Source of the DNA: Roseiarcus sp035656495
GTDB taxonomy: Bacteria > Pseudomonadota > Alphaproteobacteria > Rhizobiales > Beijerinckiaceae
NCBI GenBank assembly: GCA_035656495.1
Contig: DASRSL010000115.1
Location: 1 to 61,951, forward strand
DNA: 61,951 nt
Reading direction: 5' to 3'
In this document: piece by piece, positions 1 through 7,112 of the stretch
Position numbering within the stretch: position 1 is the first letter of the stretch
Layout of the letters: each line of letters begins with the position of its first letter
Made by a program: the position numbers and the translations under genes
The notes under the pieces: generated by a model
Databases searched by the model: none
What the model was told of the DNA's origin: nothing
What the model saw: only the letters and a program-made list of their open reading frames with translations

Positions 1-219
1 GTAGGTCGAGACGGCGGAAAACGGGATCAGGTGAAGGTTGATGTCGAAGCCGGCGACTTGATTCCAGAAGCCGAAGCCCATGGGGATCCCACGGGCCTGC
101 ATATTGACATACGCGTTGGTGGCGGCGCCGGCGACCAACAGGCCGACCGCCGCGACCAGCAGCCCCTGATAGACGATTCCCCGCACGCGCGGGTCGTTGA
201 GGCGCGCACCGATCACCAA
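1..219 (-). CDS. aapQ: Amino-acid ABC transporter permease, AapQ-like (partial, N-terminal end)
   Basis: The minus strand encodes about 72 codons reading into the left edge. The conserved AapQ N-terminal pattern is visible: a LNDPRVRGIVYQ segment, then a first membrane helix rich in L, V, A and G, then GFGFWNQVAGFDI and LIPFSAVST. AapQ is one of two permeases of the general L-amino-acid ABC importer in the inner membrane. No ATG lies in a suitable place; TTG at 219 or GTG at 216 are the nearest starts, and the frame is open further upstream, so the start is uncertain. The helix-bundle permease domain lies outside the window. Confidence 0.7.
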   Translation of the reverse strand, partial: MVIGARLNDPRVRGIVYQGLLVAAVGLLVAGAATNAYVNMQARGIPMGFGFWNQVAGFDINLHLIPFSAVSTY

Positions 220-359
220 GCGGCTCGGTTCGAAGGACCCAGTTCCGCGGGCATGCTGGCGAAGCGTCGCGCGCTGCGCAAGTCCCCACCCTGAGCGCGC
301 ATTTGTGGTAACGTTGCCGCCAGCCGGAGGGGCGCAATGAGCGAGAGCCGGAAGAAGCT

Positions 360-729
360 GTGACTCACGGAAATTTCGTCTGGAATGAACTTTACACGGG
401 ATGTCGAGGCGGCCAAAGCGTTCTATGCCGTCGGCTGGACCTTCGAGGGCATGCCGATGCCGAACGAGGACCGCACCTACTGGCTCGCCAAGGCGGGGGG
501 CAAGCCGGTCGCCGGTATCCTCGACATGCGGGGAATCATTCCCGAATCCGATCCACCGCACTGGCTGACCTATCTCGAAGTCGATGACGTCGATCGACTG
601 CTTGAACGGGTCCAGACTCATGGCGGCAGGATCGTTCGGCCGCCGTTCGACGTCCCGAATTTCGGGCGCATCGCCATCGGGGCGGACGCGACCGGCGCAT
701 TCATGGCCTGGGTGGCCTCGAAACGCTGA
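360..729 (+). pseudogene. VOC (glyoxalase/bleomycin-resistance) family protein, probably frameshifted
   Basis: Family members begin with a HGxFVWNEL strand followed by T-R-D-V-E-A-A-K-A-F-Y. Here THGNFVWNELYT is read from a GTG at 360, while RDVEAAKAFY and the rest to 729 are read in another frame that has its own ATG at 385. The frames meet near 396-399, as if two bases were lost. The downstream part is otherwise intact (GWTFEGMPM, YLEVDDVD, and a C-terminal IGADATGAFMAW strand). If translation starts at 385 a 114-residue protein lacking its first beta strand could be made. Single-domain VOC proteins of this kind bind small ligands or metals; the substrate is unknown. A sequencing error would give the same picture. 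Confidence 0.6.
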
Positions 730-1083
730 CCCCGACGACAGCCACCTCGGCGGCAGCTTCCCCAACGATGGCGCTGAAAATTTAGGCGGATGCTCTCTCC
801 GTTGAGGCCTGAAAATCTTGGCGCAACCGTCGCGTTTCGCCAACGACCGCAGTCTGACCCGTCGGTCTCGTTCGTCAACCGGACGATCGAAGGATGTCCG
901 CCCGAAGCCGAAATTCCCGGTGGATTGCCGAGCGGCCGCAGCGAGTTACAAGCGCCTGCGATAGCACCCTCTCGTCAACGCTCGGCGCGACAGCCCGACG
1001 AGATAGGCGCGGACCGAAGCATTGCTCTCGCCCTCGCCGCCCCAAGGTGCGCGAGACGCGCACCCTCCACGGCGTCCCGGCCG

Positions 1084-1110
1084 CGCCGCCGCCCGCGCGA
1101 GGCGGCGTTT
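1084..1110 (+). terminator. Possible intrinsic terminator hairpin
   Basis: A perfect 7-bp stem CGCCGCC/GGCGGCG with a 10-nt loop (1091-1100) is followed by TTTCGTTT. It lies in the otherwise featureless 730-1199 gap, downstream of the VOC remnant on the plus strand. The T-tract is interrupted and the DNA is very GC-rich, so this may be chance. I see no gene in 730-1199. Confidence 0.25.
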
Positions 1111-1199
1111 CGTTTCCGGGCGCGTTTGTGATCGTCAAGAGTTCCGAAACCTTCACGGGAGGCGGAAAGGCGCGTCGTCGACGCGGCCGAATCGGCCGG

Positions 1200-2185
1200 T
1201 TAGCGCCCTCCCTTCCCGGTCCTGAGCGTCATCGCGCCGCCGCAGTCGGCGCAGAAGCAAATGCCGGTAAGGAGGATTGGGCCGCTCACGACGCGCGCCG
1301 GTGTGACCTTCGGATTGCGGGCGCGCAAATGCGCCTGGGCAGCGTCGAACGTTCTCTGGTCGATGAGCGGCGGCACGTCGACGGTGACGATCTCGTTGGC
1401 AGGCTTCAGCGTCTTGTTCTTGGCACGCTTGTTGAAATGCCGGCCAACGTAAGTCGGTCGCGTCAGAATGCGGTGGACCTGGCCGACGCCCCAGCGCCCG
1501 CCATCTCGGGTGAAGATGCGATGCCGATTGAGATAGCCCGCGATGTTCTTGACGCCCACCGGGCCGCTCGTGCCGTCGCCCTCCAAAGCCAGCCGATAGA
1601 TCAACCGGATGGTCTCGGCGTGCAGCGGATCGATCTCCAGCTTCTTCTTGACCTTCGCTCCGCGCTGTTCGGCTGCGACGACGCGGTAGCCGATAGGCGG
1701 CAGGGAGCCGTTCCAGAAGCCCTGCCGGGCATTCTCCTTCAAGGCGCGCAGGACGGCTTGGCGTTCTCCTTCGACTGGTACTCGTAAAGCGCCATGATCT
1801 GCCGCATCATGAGGTGCATGGGATCGTCGCCCATCTCCTGGGTGATGGAGACGAGCTTCACCCGTTCTTCGCCAGCTTCCTGACGTAGAACTCCAGCTCG
1901 AAGTGGTCGCGGAAGAAGCGGCTGAAGGAGTGGACAACCACCACGTCAAAGGCCGGGGGTTTGGCCGTCCCGGCCTCGATCATCCTCTGAAACTCCGGTC
2001 GGCGGTCATTGGTGGCGGAAGCGCCAGCCTCAATGAAGGTTTCGACCAGCTCGTAACCGCGCGAGGCACAATAGGCTTCACCCTGCCGCTTTTGATCAGG
2101 GATCGACACGTCATGTTCGGCTTGCTGCGCCGTCGAGACGGCGCAGATAGAGGGCGCGGCGCGTAGCGGCACGGTCATGGCGCAT
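1200..2185 (-). pseudogene. Serine site-specific recombinase (resolvase/invertase plus recombinase domain), degenerate
   Basis: Pieces of one large serine recombinase lie in successive frames. A start ATG at 2185 leads to ATRRALYLR; one extra base near 2137 then throws the frame, after which VSTAQQAE, SIPDQKRQ and the VVVVHSFSRFFRD motif of the catalytic domain follow (to about 1860). A one-base loss near 1860 precedes VKLVSITQEMGDDPMHLMMR, and another near 1756 precedes LRALKENARQGFWNG. The recombinase domain continues to the start of the zinc-ribbon (CFCADCGGAMTLRTG) and stops at 1200, where relatives continue with tyrosine- and cysteine-rich sequence. Three shifts plus truncation mean it cannot make a working enzyme. 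It probably once mobilised this island. Confidence 0.85.
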
Positions 2186-2199
2186 GTCTCCTTCTCAAC

Positions 2200-2424
2200 T
2201 CATCGGCACGGCCCGAACAGCTCATCGAACAAGTCGCCGAACCACGCCTCGAACACGTCCACCTCGGCTTCCGTGACCGCGATATGCTCCGGCCAGTCGT
2301 CGGTGACGATCCAGGCCGAGACGTCATGCACGGGCGGCCGGCCCGGAAAGGGCCAAGGATAGCCCAGCAACGCTTCAAGCTGCTCGGACGCGGTGGGGGC
2401 AGGTTTTCGGACAGGCCGGGCCAT
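2200..2424 (-). CDS. Small conserved hypothetical protein next to the recombinase
   Basis: A 74-residue acidic protein with no membrane segment. It starts MARPVRKPAPTASEQLE and contains HDVSAWIVTDDWPEHI and VTEAEVDVFEAWFGDLFDEL near the C-terminus. From memory, similar short proteins sit directly upstream of large serine recombinases in alphaproteobacteria, which is also the arrangement here (stop at 2200, recombinase start at 2185). The frame is open for 18 codons upstream, but the ATG at 2424 gives the more protein-like N-terminus. Function is unknown; a regulatory or accessory role for the recombinase is only inferred. Confidence 0.55.
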   Translation of the reverse strand: MARPVRKPAPTASEQLEALLGYPWPFPGRPPVHDVSAWIVTDDWPEHIAVTEAEVDVFEAWFGDLFDELFGPCR

Positions 2425-2515
2425 GTCGGCAGTATCGCACCAGCGGACGGCAAGCAGAATGGCCCATGATTGCGCCACGACACGCCAGGATTTACCTCGC
2501 TCGCGACGTTTCTCA

Positions 2516-2872
2516 TCATTCCCCTTTCCGGCCCGTTCTCGGCGACACCGCCAAGCCGAGGAACACCATCACGGCCTGGTTGAGCCGGACCATGTCCTCG
2601 TCGTCCAATCGGCCGATCCGCTCGCCGACCTTGGATTTCGGGACGGTGGTGATCTTGTCCACCATCAGCCGGGAGGAGGAACGTACCCCGTTGCGCTCGG
2701 TCGGTTCGACCGGCAGCCGGAACAGGGGGGCCTCGGTCGGGTCCGTGGTGAAGGCGCAGATGGTGATCGAGTCAGTCGCGTCGAAGGCGTCGTCCTGCAC
2801 GATGACGACGGGGCGCGGTTTGCCCGCGTAATCCTTGCCGCCGGAGACGGTCCAGATGTCTCCCCGCCTCAT
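2516..2872 (-). CDS. mazF: MazF/PemK-family toxin (mRNA interferase)
   Basis: A 118-residue protein of the MazF/PemK/CcdB-fold toxin family. The N-terminus MRRGDIWTVSGG is the conserved beta1 strand, followed by KPRPVVIVQDD with the usual R-P-V/I core, then the T-x-x-P segment FTTDPTEAP and VDKITTVPKSKVGERIG near the end. Family members cleave single-stranded RNA, often at specific short sequences, until bound by their antitoxin. The start overlaps the stop of mazE by four bases (2869-2872), so the two are translationally coupled, antitoxin first. Target sequence cannot be predicted. The C-terminal tail after the last helix is basic and may vary between strains. Confidence 0.88.
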   Translation of the reverse strand: MRRGDIWTVSGGKDYAGKPRPVVIVQDDAFDATDSITICAFTTDPTEAPLFRLPVEPTERNGVRSSSRLMVDKITTVPKSKVGERIGRLDDEDMVRLNQAVMVFLGLAVSPRTGRKGE

Positions 2873-3093
2873 TCATCGTTCCAGTCGGACGCTGCGTCGA
2901 TGAACGCCTGATCCTCGGTTGCATGGGCGCTTGCGGCCACGGCCAGCGATTGCCGGTGCGCCTCCGACCGGAAGGACGAGGCGCGCACGTCCGGCACCCA
3001 AATCTGGATCGGCCGCAGACCCTGGGCGCGCAGTCGGTCACGATGTTCCCGCACCTTTACGCGCGTCGGCTTTGCACCTCTTGTCTGCGCCAT
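2869..3093 (-). CDS. mazE: Antitoxin MazE-family protein
   Basis: A 74-residue basic-to-acidic protein: a basic N-terminus (MAQTRGAKPTRVKVREHRDR), then LRAQGLRPIQIWVPDV, a ribbon-helix-helix-like DNA-binding segment, and an acidic C-terminus (FIDAASDWNDE) of the kind that wraps the toxin. This layout is that of alphaproteobacterial MazE-type antitoxins encoded just before MazF. The ATG at 3093 is preferred over an upstream start at 3138: CGGAGGCC just upstream is a plausible ribosome site, and the longer form would run through the palindrome at 3113-3124. MazE-type antitoxins repress their own promoter together with the toxin. Confidence 0.85.
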   Translation of the reverse strand: MAQTRGAKPTRVKVREHRDRLRAQGLRPIQIWVPDVRASSFRSEAHRQSLAVAASAHATEDQAFIDAASDWNDE

Positions 3094-3112
3094 GACTCTG
3101 GCCTCCGAATAA

Positions 3113-3124
3113 GTTACATGTAAC
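3113..3124. promoter_or_regulatory. Perfect 12-bp palindrome, likely mazEF operator
   Basis: GTTACATGTAAC is a perfect palindrome ending 20 bases before the mazE start. Toxin-antitoxin operons of this type are autorepressed by antitoxin binding to palindromes that overlap the promoter, so this is the obvious candidate operator. Confidence 0.6.
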
Positions 3125-3454
3125 CTACCATAAGCCACTCGGCATGGGAAACAGATTTGGTCCGGCAGAGCCTATCTCGCCCTCAGCGCCCAGCATGGGG
3201 CTCCGCCCGGGTCGTCACCCATAAACTCGCGGCCCACTCGGCCATCGCGCCTGTGGAACTGTGTAAAACGTCAATATAGAACAATGGGTTGATGTTAAGA
3301 CGCACATTACGTGCCGGCGCCGCACATTGCTGAATCGTCGAAAAGCAGAAGCAAAAACAATCGACCGACCGAGCCGCACCTTGCGGCCTTTTATCTAGCC
3401 TTCGTCACCGTCCCCACTTTCAAGGACCGCTCGATGCCAGCCGCCATCAATTGG

Positions 3455-3460
3455 TATAAT
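3455..3460 (+). promoter_or_regulatory. Consensus -10 box upstream of the HNH gene
   Basis: A perfect TATAAT lies 41 bases before the ATG at 3502. The -35 region (TCGATG at 3431-3436, spacer 18) is weak. The leader ends in a purine-rich GAGAGAGAGGGA ribosome site. The 3125-3454 stretch upstream has no gene I can support and is richer in AT than its surroundings. Confidence 0.4.
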
Positions 3461-3501
3461 ATTTCGGAACGTCACACACCGCGCCCGAGAGAGAGGGATT
3501 G

Positions 3502-4188
3502 ATGAGCGACATGAAGTTCCGCCTGGAGCGTGTCTCCGGAGCGCCTGTGTCGAATGATGAGATATTGTCCGACCTTCGGCGGGCGGCGGAGTTGGCCGGC
3601 ACAACGGTTGTGACTCAGAAATTGTATTCGGAATTCGGACGCTACAACCCATCGACAGCGTTAAGGCGCTTCGGCACCTGGAACAACGCTATCGTGGCCG
3701 CGGGACTGCAAATTGCTAACGAGATCAACTTCACCGATGAGCGCTTGTTCGAAAACATCATGCTTCTCTGGGAGCATTTTGGGCGTCAGCCGCGGCGGGC
3801 AGAACTAGCCAAACCTCCGTCCGTGATTTCTCAGTCGGCTTACCTGCGTCGGTTTCATTCGTGGACTGATGCTCTCACCCGGTTCGTCCGCCTATGCGAA
3901 TGCGCAGGACACTCGACCGCCGGGACTGTCGAAATTCCAAAGGGTCACAAAACCGGCCGCGATCCGTCTCTCAGACTCCGGTTTCGAGTGATGAAACGGG
4001 ACAATTTTTCGTGTCGAGCATGTGGCGCGAGCCCGGCATTGGAGCCAGGGCTGACGCTACATGTTGATCACATTGCCGCTTGGAGTCTCGGCGGTGAAAC
4101 GGTCGACGAAAATCTTCAGACGCTTTGCGAGCCGTGCAACCTGGGAAAAAGTAACGTTCTATATCGACTGCTGCCGCATCGGGTTTGA
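3502..4188 (+). CDS. HNH endonuclease with homing-endonuclease-associated repeats
   Basis: A 228-residue protein. Residues about 15-70 and 75-130 are two repeats with an S/F-x-R-x-G-SW-x-x-A pattern (LRRFGTWNNAIVAAGL; LRRFHSWTDALTRF), the homing-endonuclease-associated repeat thought to bind DNA. Residues about 155-228 are an HNH domain: RFRVMKRDNFSCRACG, then LHVDHIAAWSLGG with the catalytic D-H, then N-LQTLCEPCNLGKS, with four cysteines for zinc. It would cut or nick double-stranded DNA. It has its own promoter, is less GC-rich than neighbouring core genes, and sits between mazEF and the nucleotidyltransferase pair, all signs of transfer. No intron or intein is visible around it, so it is probably free-standing. 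Confidence 0.82.
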   Translation: MSDMKFRLERVSGAPVSNDEILSDLRRAAELAGTTVVTQKLYSEFGRYNPSTALRRFGTWNNAIVAAGLQIANEINFTDERLFENIMLLWEHFGRQPRRAELAKPPSVISQSAYLRRFHSWTDALTRFVRLCECAGHSTAGTVEIPKGHKTGRDPSLRLRFRVMKRDNFSCRACGASPALEPGLTLHVDHIAAWSLGGETVDENLQTLCEPCNLGKSNVLYRLLPHRV

Positions 4189-4250
4189 ACTCAGAGTACT
4201 ACAGCGAAAACGTAGTGCTCATCATCGTCGGTCGTGGCCCGCCGTTGCGC

Positions 4251-4478
4251 TCAAGAACGGGGTTGCGTTTGACGCGCGTTAGCGATCACGCGCCGGAACA
4301 CCGGCGCGGCATAGAGGGGACGCTCGCACAAGGCGTGGGTCTTCTGGGCGATGTCGCCATAGGGGTCAGCCTGAATGGCGGCGATCAAAGGCTCCCAATC
4401 GGGCATTTTCCCGCGCGCGAGAATATCCTCAATGGCCGCTATCGTAAATTCCTCATGCGTCAAATGGCGGTGTTTCAC
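4251..4478 (-). CDS. Small partner protein of the nucleotidyltransferase gene (hypothetical)
   Basis: A 75-residue soluble protein: MKHRHLTHEEFTIAAIEDIL, then MPDWEPLIAAIQADPYGDIA, ending basic. It has no signal peptide or membrane helix. Its ATG overlaps the stop of the upstream nucleotidyltransferase by four bases (4475-4478), which implies translational coupling and a shared function. I recognise the general type (short proteins next to AbiEii-like nucleotidyltransferases) but no characterised family. It could be the antitoxin or a structural partner; that is inference from gene order only. Confidence 0.6.
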   Translation of the reverse strand: MKHRHLTHEEFTIAAIEDILARGKMPDWEPLIAAIQADPYGDIAQKTHALCERPLYAAPVFRRVIANARQTQPRS

Positions 4479-5308
4479 GTGTCAAGCCCCGGCAACTTGC
4501 CGAGCGGCGGCGTTTGTCCCGCCTCCCGCGCGTCGCGCCATGCGTCGATCTTGGTTTGCGCCTGCCGCGCCGCCGGGGAGGCGTCGCCCCGCAAAGCCTG
4601 CATGCAAGCGCTCAGAAGGCTGTCCGACAGCTTACCGCATATCTCCGCCACATGGCTCCACCGGTCAAAGGGAGGCTTAGCCCCCTTGTATTCGGCAAGG
4701 TTCACGCGGTCGAGGTCGTAAGGCGGCGGCGCGGCGAGTTGCATCACCAATTGCGCCCGCACCGCCCAAGGATCGCGGTTCTTCTGCGGATAAAGCTCAT
4801 CCATGCTCCATAGAGCTTCAACGGCGCGGTCGATGCCCATGTGGAACGCCAGCGCGGCCAAGTCGAGATAGTCCCGCGTAGCGTTGCGCTCGAGGCAGAG
4901 AAACGCCTTGATGCGCAGCACTTCCGGCAACGTCGGCAAGGTTACGTCATGACCGGCCACGCGCATGGTCGTGATTTCGAGAGGACGCGCGCGCCGCAAT
5001 TGCCGCACGCCCGTTTCCACGCCGTCCAGCGATCCAAGAATCATTACGGGCCGCATGACGCGAGCGGTCTCCCATCCGGCGACCGACTCCAGTTCGGCCA
5101 AGACAACATCGAACCTTTCGCGAAGATTCCGCACGACATGATCGTGATCGAACGAAAAACGGTGCCCGGCGTAAAGCGCCGACGCCGTGCCGCCGACAAG
5201 AACGGCGTCCGGCAAAACGCTTTGCAAATGGCACAGCGACGCCAGCACCTCTTCCCATCCAGCCTCGCGCGGCGCGGCCAGTTCATCATCCTCGCTCATA
5301 GGCGACAT
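4475..5308 (-). CDS. Nucleotidyltransferase, AbiEii/type IV toxin-like
   Basis: A 277-residue protein with a minimal nucleotidyltransferase fold. LVGGTASALYAGHRFSFDHD (residues about 37-56) has the GG-T/S-A loop followed by a D-x-D pair in F-D-H-D. The second half, starting LPTLPEVLRIKAFLCLERNATRDYLDLAAL, matches the K-x-x-R-D-Y-x-D helix of the AbiEii/DUF6036 group. Relatives include the toxin half of AbiE-type phage-defence systems, which transfer nucleotides to tRNA 3' ends, and uncharacterised stand-alone enzymes. ATG 5308 was chosen; ATG 5299 is an alternative. No AbiEi-like HTH antitoxin is upstream; the only coupled gene is the 75-residue partner downstream. Confidence 0.72.
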   Translation of the reverse strand: MSPMSEDDELAAPREAGWEEVLASLCHLQSVLPDAVLVGGTASALYAGHRFSFDHDHVVRNLRERFDVVLAELESVAGWETARVMRPVMILGSLDGVETGVRQLRRARPLEITTMRVAGHDVTLPTLPEVLRIKAFLCLERNATRDYLDLAALAFHMGIDRAVEALWSMDELYPQKNRDPWAVRAQLVMQLAAPPPYDLDRVNLAEYKGAKPPFDRWSHVAEICGKLSDSLLSACMQALRGDASPAARQAQTKIDAWRDAREAGQTPPLGKLPGLDT

Positions 5309-5318
5309 TTAATCATAC

Positions 5319-5354
5319 ATTATATATACGTGCAACGAGCGCGAAATGTCAGCA
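5319..5354 (-). promoter_or_regulatory. AT-rich promoter of the nucleotidyltransferase pair
   Basis: On the minus strand CTGACA (-35-like) is followed about 18 bases later by TATATATAATG, a very AT-rich patch in GC-rich DNA just upstream of the start at 5308. It is a plausible promoter; the exact -10 hexamer is ambiguous (TATATA or TATAAT). Confidence 0.4.
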
Positions 5355-5464
5355 CCAAGCTGCGGCTCATACGATCCGAGGGTCAGCCTCGGGTCGGGAA
5401 CAGAAACTCAAATTGGACACTACCGGGCCCCCGAGCGCGCCAGCGCGGGCGGCGCTCTCCGATA

Positions 5465-5845
5465 TCACCACATATCGAGCGCGATGCGCGCCTCGTCAGA
5501 CATGCGGCTCTGGTCCCACGGCGGATCGAAGACCATGGCGACCTTCACGCCCGCCACGCCGGGGACCGCGCCGACGGCGTTTTCGACCCACATGGGCATT
5601 TCCCCGGCGACAGGGCAGGCCGGCGCCGTCAGCGTCATTTCGATCTTGACGAACCGGCTGTCGTCGATATCGACGTTGTAGATGAGTCCGAGCTCATAAA
5701 TGTCCGCCGGGATTTCCGGATCGTAGACCGTCTTGAGCGCGGCGACGATCGAGTCGGTTAGGGCGCGCAGTTCCTCAGCCGCCATTTGGGAGGGCGGATT
5801 CATCGGCAGCGGCAGTGAAGCGGCGGCGCCGCTCGCATCGTTCAT
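5465..5845 (-). CDS. sufT: SUF-associated Fe-S assembly protein, SufT/MIP18 (DUF59) family
   Basis: A 126-residue DUF59 protein, last gene of the suf operon, 19 bases after sufS. The family signature YDPEIPADIYELGLIYNVDI is at residues about 42-61, and TLTAPACPVAGEMP carries the conserved cysteine. The C-terminus VAMVFDPPWDQSRMSDEAR is typical. SufT proteins assist Fe-S cluster maturation or transfer alongside SufBCD. The ATG at 5845 (MNDASGAAAS) starts after the purine-rich region between the genes. No membrane segment; cytoplasmic. Confidence 0.88.
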   Translation of the reverse strand: MNDASGAAASLPLPMNPPSQMAAEELRALTDSIVAALKTVYDPEIPADIYELGLIYNVDIDDSRFVKIEMTLTAPACPVAGEMPMWVENAVGAVPGVAGVKVAMVFDPPWDQSRMSDEARIALDMW

Positions 5846-5864
5846 GCAGCGATCTCCTTGCCTC

Positions 5865-7112
5865 CTACATGAAGAGCTTCTGCGCGCGGTCAAGAGCGTC
5901 CGCGAGCGCGTCGACTTCGGCGAAGGTGTTATAGAGAGCAAACGAGGCGCGGCACGTGGCGGTCACTCCGAACCTGTGCAAGACCGGCATCGCGCAATGG
6001 GTGCCTGCGCGGACCGCAACGCCCGCCCTGTCGATTATGGTCGCCACGTCGTGGGCATGCGCCCCCGTCATCGTGAACGAAACGATCGGACCCTTGCCCG
6101 GCGCGGCGCCGATGATCCGCAGCGAATTGATTCTGGACAGGCGCTCGTGCGCGTAGGCGCTCACCGCCGCCTCGTGCGCGCGGATGCGCGCCCTGCCGAT
6201 CCCCTCCATATGGTCGATCGCCGCCCCGAGCCCGATCGCCTGCACGATCGGCGGCGTGCCGGCTTCGAACCGATACGGCGGCTGATTGTAGGTCACGGTC
6301 TCGAGGGTGACCTCCTCGATCATTTCGCCCCCGCCGAGGAACGGGGGCAGGGATTCGAGCAGCGCCCGCTTGCCATACAGGACGCCGATCCCGGTCGGGC
6401 CATAGACCTTGTGACCGGTCAGCGCGTAAAAGTCCGCATCGAGGTCGCGGACGTCGACATCGAGATGGACCGCGCCCTGCGAGCCGTCGACGAGCACGGG
6501 AACGCCCCGCTCGTGGGCGAGCCGGATCATCTCCTTGAGCGGCGGCGCGGTCCCCAGAACGTTCGACATCTGCGTGATCGCGACAATCTTGGTCTTCTCG
6601 CTCAGCGCCCGTTCGAAGGCGTCGAGCGACAGAGAGCCGTCGTCTCCGACGTCGACCCAGCGCAGGACCGCGCCGTTGCGCTCGCGGTGAAAGTGCCAGG
6701 GCACGATATTGGAGTGGTGCTCCATCACGCTGAGCACGATTTCGTCGCCGGGGCCGATGTGCTTCCGGCCAAAACTCGACGCCGCGAGATTGATCGCCTC
6801 GGTCGCCGACCGGGTGAAGACGATCTCGTCGGCCGAGGCGGCGTTCAGGAACCGGCGCACGCTCTCGCGCGCCGCCTCGTAGGCTTCCGTCGCGGCGTTC
6901 GCCAGGTAGTGCAGCCCCCGATGGACATTGGCGTACTCATGCTCGTAGGCATGCGCCAGCCGATCGAGGACGGCTCTCGGCTTCTGGGCCGAGGCGGCGT
7001 TGTCCAGATAGACGAGCGGCTTCCCGTAGGGGCGCTCAGCCAGGATGGGGAAATCCGCGCGGATCTTCTCCACGTCATACGGAACGGTCGCGGTCAGGGT
7101 GGCGTCGTTCAT
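5865..7112 (-). CDS. sufS: Cysteine desulfurase SufS (class II)
   Basis: A 415-residue PLP enzyme that removes sulfur from cysteine and delivers it as persulfide to the SufBCD scaffold. The PLP lysine is in TGHKVYGPTGIGVLYGK, the upstream V-M-E-H-H-S-N segment is present, and the active-site cysteine lies in TATCRASFALYN near the C-terminus, preceded by RAGTHCAMP. Length matches the usual 405-415 residues. The start overlaps the sufD stop by four bases (7109-7112), so the two are coupled. No SufE is seen in the window; its role must be met elsewhere. Confidence 0.95.
   Translation of the reverse strand: MNDATLTATVPYDVEKIRADFPILAERPYGKPLVYLDNAASAQKPRAVLDRLAHAYEHEYANVHRGLHYLANAATEAYEAARESVRRFLNAASADEIVFTRSATEAINLAASSFGRKHIGPGDEIVLSVMEHHSNIVPWHFHRERNGAVLRWVDVGDDGSLSLDAFERALSEKTKIVAITQMSNVLGTAPPLKEMIRLAHERGVPVLVDGSQGAVHLDVDVRDLDADFYALTGHKVYGPTGIGVLYGKRALLESLPPFLGGGEMIEEVTLETVTYNQPPYRFEAGTPPIVQAIGLGAAIDHMEGIGRARIRAHEAAVSAYAHERLSRINSLRIIGAAPGKGPIVSFTMTGAHAHDVATIIDRAGVAVRAGTHCAMPVLHRFGVTATCRASFALYNTFAEVDALADALDRAQKLFM

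Noticed and set aside
875..1156. Possible minus-strand gene between the VOC remnant and the recombinase
   Set aside because: Composition is that of random GC-rich DNA, with no family resemblance and no start context.
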